Both the position numbers and the translations under genes were made by a program. A model generated the notes under the pieces. It was not told the origin of the DNA and made no database searches. It was given only the letters and a program-made list of their open reading frames with translations. Below, piece by piece: positions 62,612-64,000 of a DNA stretch of 64,000 nucleotides; position 1 is the first letter of the stretch; each line of letters opens with the position of its first letter. This DNA is from Halegenticoccus soli (GTDB taxonomy: Archaea > Halobacteriota > Halobacteria > Halobacteriales > Haloferacaceae). The stretch is taken from NCBI RefSeq assembly GCF_002844195.1, contig NZ_PEND01000002.1:310001-374000 (forward strand), read 5' to 3'.

Positions 62612-64000
62612 GCAAGGAGTACATCGAGGTCCGGGGCGCGGAGGAGCACAACCTGAAGGATCTCGACGTTCGGATCCCGCGGGAGTCCTTCAACGTCGTC
62701 ACCGGCCTGTCGGGGTCGGGCAAGTCCTCCCTCGCGTTCGAGACGGTTTACGCCGAGGGGCAGCGGCGGTACATCGAGTCGCTGTCAGCCTACGCCCGGA
62801 ACTTCCTCGGGCAGATGGACAAGCCGCAGGTCGAGTCCGTCGAGGGGCTCTCCCCCGCGATCTCGATAGATCAGAAGAACGCCGCGAACAACCCGCGTTC
62901 GACGGTCGGCACCGTCACGGAGCTGCACGACTACCTCCGGCTCCTCTACGCCCGCGTCGGCACCCCGCACTGCCCCGAGTGCGGCCGCGAGGTCGGCGAA
63001 CAGAGCGCCCAGCAGATGGTGCGTCGACTGCTCGAACTCCCCGAGGGGACGCGGGCGATGATCGCGGCCCCCGTCGTGCGCGATCAGAAGGGCGCGTTCG
63101 AGGACCTGTTCGACGAACTCGTCTCTGAGGGGTACTCCCGCGTCGAGGTCGACGGCGACATGTACGACCTCACCCTGGAGCGCCCCGATCTGGACGAGAA
63201 CTACGACCACACCGTCGACGTGATCGTCGACCGCGTGAAGGTGACGGAGGAGGCCCGCTCGCGCGTCACCGACAGCGTCGAGACCGCGCTGGAGGAGGCC
63301 GGCGGGGTGCTCAAGGTGATCCTCCCCGACCCGCCGGAGGGCGTCCACCTCGGGACCGTCGCGCGCTCGACCGGCGACCTCGCCGGCGAGGGCGACGACC
63401 GCCTCGTCGTCGAGTTCTCCGAGGAACTGGCCTGCACGCACTGCGGCATCGACTTCTCCGAGATCGAGACGCGGAGCTTCTCGTTCAACAGCCCGCACGG
63501 CGCGTGTCCGGAGTGCGAGGGCATCGGCAACACGAAGGAGATCGACGAAGACCTCGTCGTGCAGGATCCTTCGAAGCCCCTGAAACACGTTTTCGAGCCG
63601 TGGAGCTACAAGCGCTCGTACTACCGGACTCGGATCGACTCCGTCGCGGATCACTTCGGCGTGAGCGTCGACACGCCGTGGGAGGACCTCGACGCGGACG
63701 TCCGGCGGCAGTTCCTCCACGGCACCGACCGGCAGGTCGTGTTCAAGCGGACGACGCGAAACGGCGTCCGCCGGAAGGAAAAGCGCTTCGAGGGCGTCAT
63801 CCCGAACCTCGAACGCCGGTACGTCGAGACCGACAGCGAGGGCACCCGCGACCACATCGAGGAGTACATGGCGGTCACGACGTGCCCGGCCTGCGACGGC
63901 ACGCGCCTCAAGCCGCAGAGCCGGTCGGTCCTCGTCGACGGCACCGCCATCACCGAGGTCAACCGCATGAGCATCGGCGACGCTCTCGACCACTTCGAGG
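62608..64000 (+). CDS. uvrA: Excinuclease ABC subunit A (5' part)
   Basis: Partial, runs off the window; 464 codons visible. DNA damage recognition ATPase of nucleotide excision repair. Walker A GLSGSGKSS near residue 33, then SLSAYARNFLGQMDKP, and zinc-finger cysteines CPECGREVGEQ, CTHCGIDF and CPECEGIG. Start ATG 62608 matches the family start (SKEYIEVRGAEEHNLK). Confidence 0.95.
   Translation, partial: MSKEYIEVRGAEEHNLKDLDVRIPRESFNVVTGLSGSGKSSLAFETVYAEGQRRYIESLSAYARNFLGQMDKPQVESVEGLSPAISIDQKNAANNPRSTVGTVTELHDYLRLLYARVGTPHCPECGREVGEQSAQQMVRRLLELPEGTRAMIAAPVVRDQKGAFEDLFDELVSEGYSRVEVDGDMYDLTLERPDLDENYDHTVDVIVDRVKVTEEARSRVTDSVETALEEAGGVLKVILPDPPEGVHLGTVARSTGDLAGEGDDRLVVEFSEELACTHCGIDFSEIETRSFSFNSPHGACPECEGIGNTKEIDEDLVVQDPSKPLKHVFEPWSYKRSYYRTRIDSVADHFGVSVDTPWEDLDADVRRQFLHGTDRQVVFKRTTRNGVRRKEKRFEGVIPNLERRYVETDSEGTRDHIEEYMAVTTCPACDGTRLKPQSRSVLVDGTAITEVNRMSIGDALDHFE

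Overview
This 64 kb window is chromosomal DNA of a haloarchaeon (class Halobacteria). It has high GC content and strongly acidic predicted proteins. Secreted proteins carry twin-arginine (Tat) signals with lipoboxes. The core genes are archaeal: thermosome, EF-1 alpha plus ribosomal protein S10, Sec61-beta, ribosomal protein L40e, ABCE1, archaeal leucyl-tRNA synthetase, SepF, archaemetzincin and F420-dependent NADP reductase. The genus cannot be fixed from the sequence alone.

Layout. Positions 0.2-8 kb hold threonine deaminase, an SDR dehydrogenase, RidA (which clears the reactive enamine/imine products of threonine deaminase), tRNA-Ser(GGA), a thermosome subunit with a strong 3' hairpin, a repetitive secreted protein and a Tat lipoprotein. 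Positions 8-14.8 kb hold an alanine dehydrogenase/OCD enzyme, a lower-GC two-gene cassette (winged helix plus unknown protein), leuS and two adjacent hsp20 genes. Positions 15-25.6 kb are mostly metabolic and housekeeping: pheA, hisH, family-4 uracil-DNA glycosylase, DUF99, an MBL hydrolase, L40e, hisE, a polysaccharide deacetylase, pdxT, Sec61-beta, thioredoxin, npdG, a HAD phosphatase and UPF0146. Positions 25.6-35 kb hold archaemetzincin, an rtcA broken by a one-base frameshift, PEBP, a four-helix membrane protein, the ABCE1/EMC6-like pair, small regulators and a PIN-ATPase-KH protein. Positions 35-47.6 kb hold an M20 peptidase, two Tat-exported Cys-rich paralogues, an M32 carboxypeptidase, two mini zinc-finger proteins, a UvrD-like helicase followed by an apparently catalytically dead M24 homologue, riboflavin synthase, EF-1 alpha/S10, a rhomboid and tRNA-Ala(CGC).

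Positions 47.6-53.2 kb look like an accessory island. It begins at tRNA-Ala, whose last 14 bases are repeated 84 bp downstream. It contains small orphan ORFs, an AbrB/PIN toxin-antitoxin pair, a lamin-tail-domain exported protein, and Lrp and HTH_10 regulators. Several inverted repeats and long AT-richer gaps also lie here. Positions 53.2-64 kb return to conserved genes: a second copy of the four-helix membrane protein, two tandem ATP-grasp paralogues, an RNB ribonuclease, a PUA protein, a GT2 glycosyltransferase, sepF and the 5' part of uvrA.

The most notable non-routine observations are these: inverted-repeat elements that contain the stop codons of upstream genes; the M24 homologue lacking all four acidic metal ligands; the rtcA frameshift; the EEP/amphipathic-helix secreted protein with four perfect 18-bp tandem repeats; the tandem ATP-grasp genes; matching 13-bp inverted repeats around the Lrp/HTH_10 cassette; and a probable leaderless leader peptide overlapping the uvrA start codon. 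No CRISPR array, complete insertion sequence, rRNA or replication origin was found.
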